Part shown: one piece after another, positions 29,568 through 30,590 of the stretch
Layout of the letters: each line of letters opens with the position of its first letter
How positions within the stretch are numbered: position 1 is the stretch's first letter
From: Kiritimatiellia bacterium
Lineage (GTDB): Bacteria > Verrucomicrobiota > Kiritimatiellia > RFP12 > UBA1067
Assembly (NCBI GenBank): GCA_017508315.1
Contig: JAFVZE010000341.1
Location: 1 to 30,590, forward strand
Length of the DNA: 30,590 bases
Direction: 5' to 3'
Notes under the pieces: generated by a model
Told to the model about the DNA's origin: nothing
What the model saw: only the letters and a program-made list of their open reading frames with translations
Database searches by the model: none
Program-made: the position numbers and the translations under genes

Positions 29568-30590
29568 TTATTGAAACGCGAAGATGTACGGGGTGAATGG
29601 CTTGAACTCCAGCCTCAGGCGCCCGTTCTCGACCGTGTAGGTTCCGCCGCCGATGAGATCGCGGGCGGTTTTCCATCTGCCGCCGACGGAAAGCGTCGCG
29701 GTTTTAGGCGTCTTCGAGAGATTGGACGCGATCGCCGTAAGTTCGCCGCCGCGAAGGAAGCGCGAACAATAGACGCTCTTGACGTTTGAGATGTTATCGC
29801 GCCAGTACGGCAGGAACTCCGCCGAATCGAGACCGCGCTTCTCGAATATCTTCCATACGGAAGAAACAAAATCAAGATCGCTCATTTCGCGAGGCACCGG
29901 ATGAAGATTGTGCACGAGCGTCATTGAAGAGAGCATCTGGATCGTCAGCTTTTCGTTCGTATAGGCGATGAACGAAACCGGCAGACCGAAAGCGTAGCCT
30001 GAGTATTCGCAGCGGAACGCGCCGGTCGGAAGGTGTTCCGGATTCTTTTCAAGCGCGCTCTGAACGTTCTCGCCGTCGAAGCAGCTGTCGGCAAACGACA
30101 GAAGCGGCGTTATCATGCAGGCGCTCTGATGGGCGTCGACCGTGCCGCCGCGCACCCGGACGGCGGCGTGAAGATCGCGCACCAGATCGCGGATGGCGAA
30201 AATCGGGAACGTCGGATGCAGTTCCCCCTTTGCGTCGCGCCAGCCGCAGCCGTGACGCTCGTTGGCGCATTCCCAGGGGATGCACATGCCGTCGGTATAG
30301 ATGCCGTCGAGATCGAATTCGTCGAGCGTCTCGGTGACATTTTTCCTGACCTCATCCGCCCAGGCGCTATTGTAGCAGCTCTGGTAGGCGCGGTGGGTCT
30401 CGGCCTGCCAGCCGCCGATATACTTGCCGCCCGGATGGCGGATGAGATAGTCGTCCTTCTTCTTGCTCCAGCCCGGCAGAATCGTCGGATATTCGAAACC
30501 CCAGTAGGCGAGCACCTTCACGCCGTTGCGGTGGAAAGCGTCGATGACGGCGCGGAATTTCGCTTTGTCGCCGACAAGCGCGATACCCTG
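29568..30590 (-). CDS. glycoside-hydrolase-like TIM-barrel protein (partial, C-terminal part)
   Basis: The frame stays open to the right edge, so the N-terminus is missing; about 340 residues are visible, ending in TAA at 29568. The visible start (KVLAYWGFEYP) and DLDGIYTDGMC, then GGTVDAHQSA, follow the strand-by-strand pattern of a (beta/alpha)8 glycoside hydrolase. Here the conserved acidic residue after a barrel strand (GIYTDG) is a candidate catalytic or substrate-binding Asp. The last 80 residues look like an all-beta C-terminal domain (RFLRGGELTAIASNLS... to FKPFTPYIFAFQ), common in alpha-galactosidase-like enzymes. The precise family is not certain. No Shine-Dalgarno or start is in view. 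It lies upstream of rpsB on the same strand, with no obvious terminator between. Confidence 0.6.
   Translation of the reverse strand, partial: QGIALVGDKAKFRAVIDAFHRNGVKVLAYWGFEYPTILPGWSKKKDDYLIRHPGGKYIGGWQAETHRAYQSCYNSAWADEVRKNVTETLDEFDLDGIYTDGMCIPWECANERHGCGWRDAKGELHPTFPIFAIRDLVRDLHAAVRVRGGTVDAHQSACMITPLLSFADSCFDGENVQSALEKNPEHLPTGAFRCEYSGYAFGLPVSFIAYTNEKLTIQMLSSMTLVHNLHPVPREMSDLDFVSSVWKIFEKRGLDSAEFLPYWRDNISNVKSVYCSRFLRGGELTAIASNLSKTPKTATLSVGGRWKTARDLIGGGTYTVENGRLRLEFKPFTPYIFAFQ

Overview
The window is a compact, GC-rich (roughly 60% by eye) bacterial chromosome segment with almost no intergenic space. It encodes mostly housekeeping proteins. LpxB indicates a Gram-negative envelope with lipid A, and MurC/MurB and an Amidase_3 enzyme indicate ordinary peptidoglycan. 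Secreted carbohydrate-active proteins occur near both ends (sialate O-acetylesterase, family-10-like and TIM-barrel glycoside-hydrolase-like fragments, exported aldose epimerase). Together with a ThrH-type phosphatase and a fused MurC-MurB, this fits a glycan-degrading member of the PVC group (Lentisphaerae/Verrucomicrobia-like, for example Victivallis relatives). That placement is inference from gene content, not from a marker tree.

Layout. 1-2891 (+): C-terminus of a family-10-like glycosyl hydrolase, a secreted sialate O-acetylesterase, then lpxB. 2910-6397 (-): dapA-cysS-thioredoxin read as one unit, followed by a separate coiled-coil membrane protein of unknown function. 6446-9561 (-): yggS-hrpB. 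9700-11861 (-): exported aldose 1-epimerase and an N-acetylmuramoyl-L-alanine amidase, closed by the clearest intrinsic terminator of the window. 11953-13454 (-): thrH-nadA. 13563-15309 (-): parvulin-type PPIase and a TrmH/SpoU RNA methyltransferase. 15420-19011 (-): BatA/B-like von Willebrand protein, truA, fused murC-murB. 19042-25878 (-): nusA-infB-argS, a membrane-anchored J-domain protein, a small unknown and a diverged sigma-like protein. 26065-26718 (+): nth. 26715-29377 (-): rpsB-tsf-proB. 29568-30590 (-): C-terminal part of a glycoside-hydrolase-like protein cut by the window edge. No tRNA, rRNA, CRISPR, insertion sequence or phage gene was seen, and no stretch over 300 bases lacks a gene.

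How the genes work together. Most themes are translation (rpsB, tsf, infB, argS, cysS, truA, TrmH-like, nusA) and envelope building or turnover (lpxB, murC-murB, dapA for diaminopimelate, amidase). The remainder covers amino acid and cofactor supply (proB, thrH, nadA) and DNA or RNA maintenance (nth, hrpB). Genes in a unit are very tightly packed, with stop/start overlaps such as TGATG, ATGA and GTGA.

The most interesting signals are four. (1) A recurrent extended -10 promoter, TGG-TATAAT often behind a T-tract, stands before nearly every transcription unit. (2) At four of these the -10 lies only 6-7 bases before the ATG with no Shine-Dalgarno sequence, predicting leaderless mRNAs. (3) The MurC-MurB fusion has shortened segments in both halves. 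(4) A little-known J-domain/unknown/sigma-like cluster precedes the von Willebrand gene. No clear new defence or mobile system was found.
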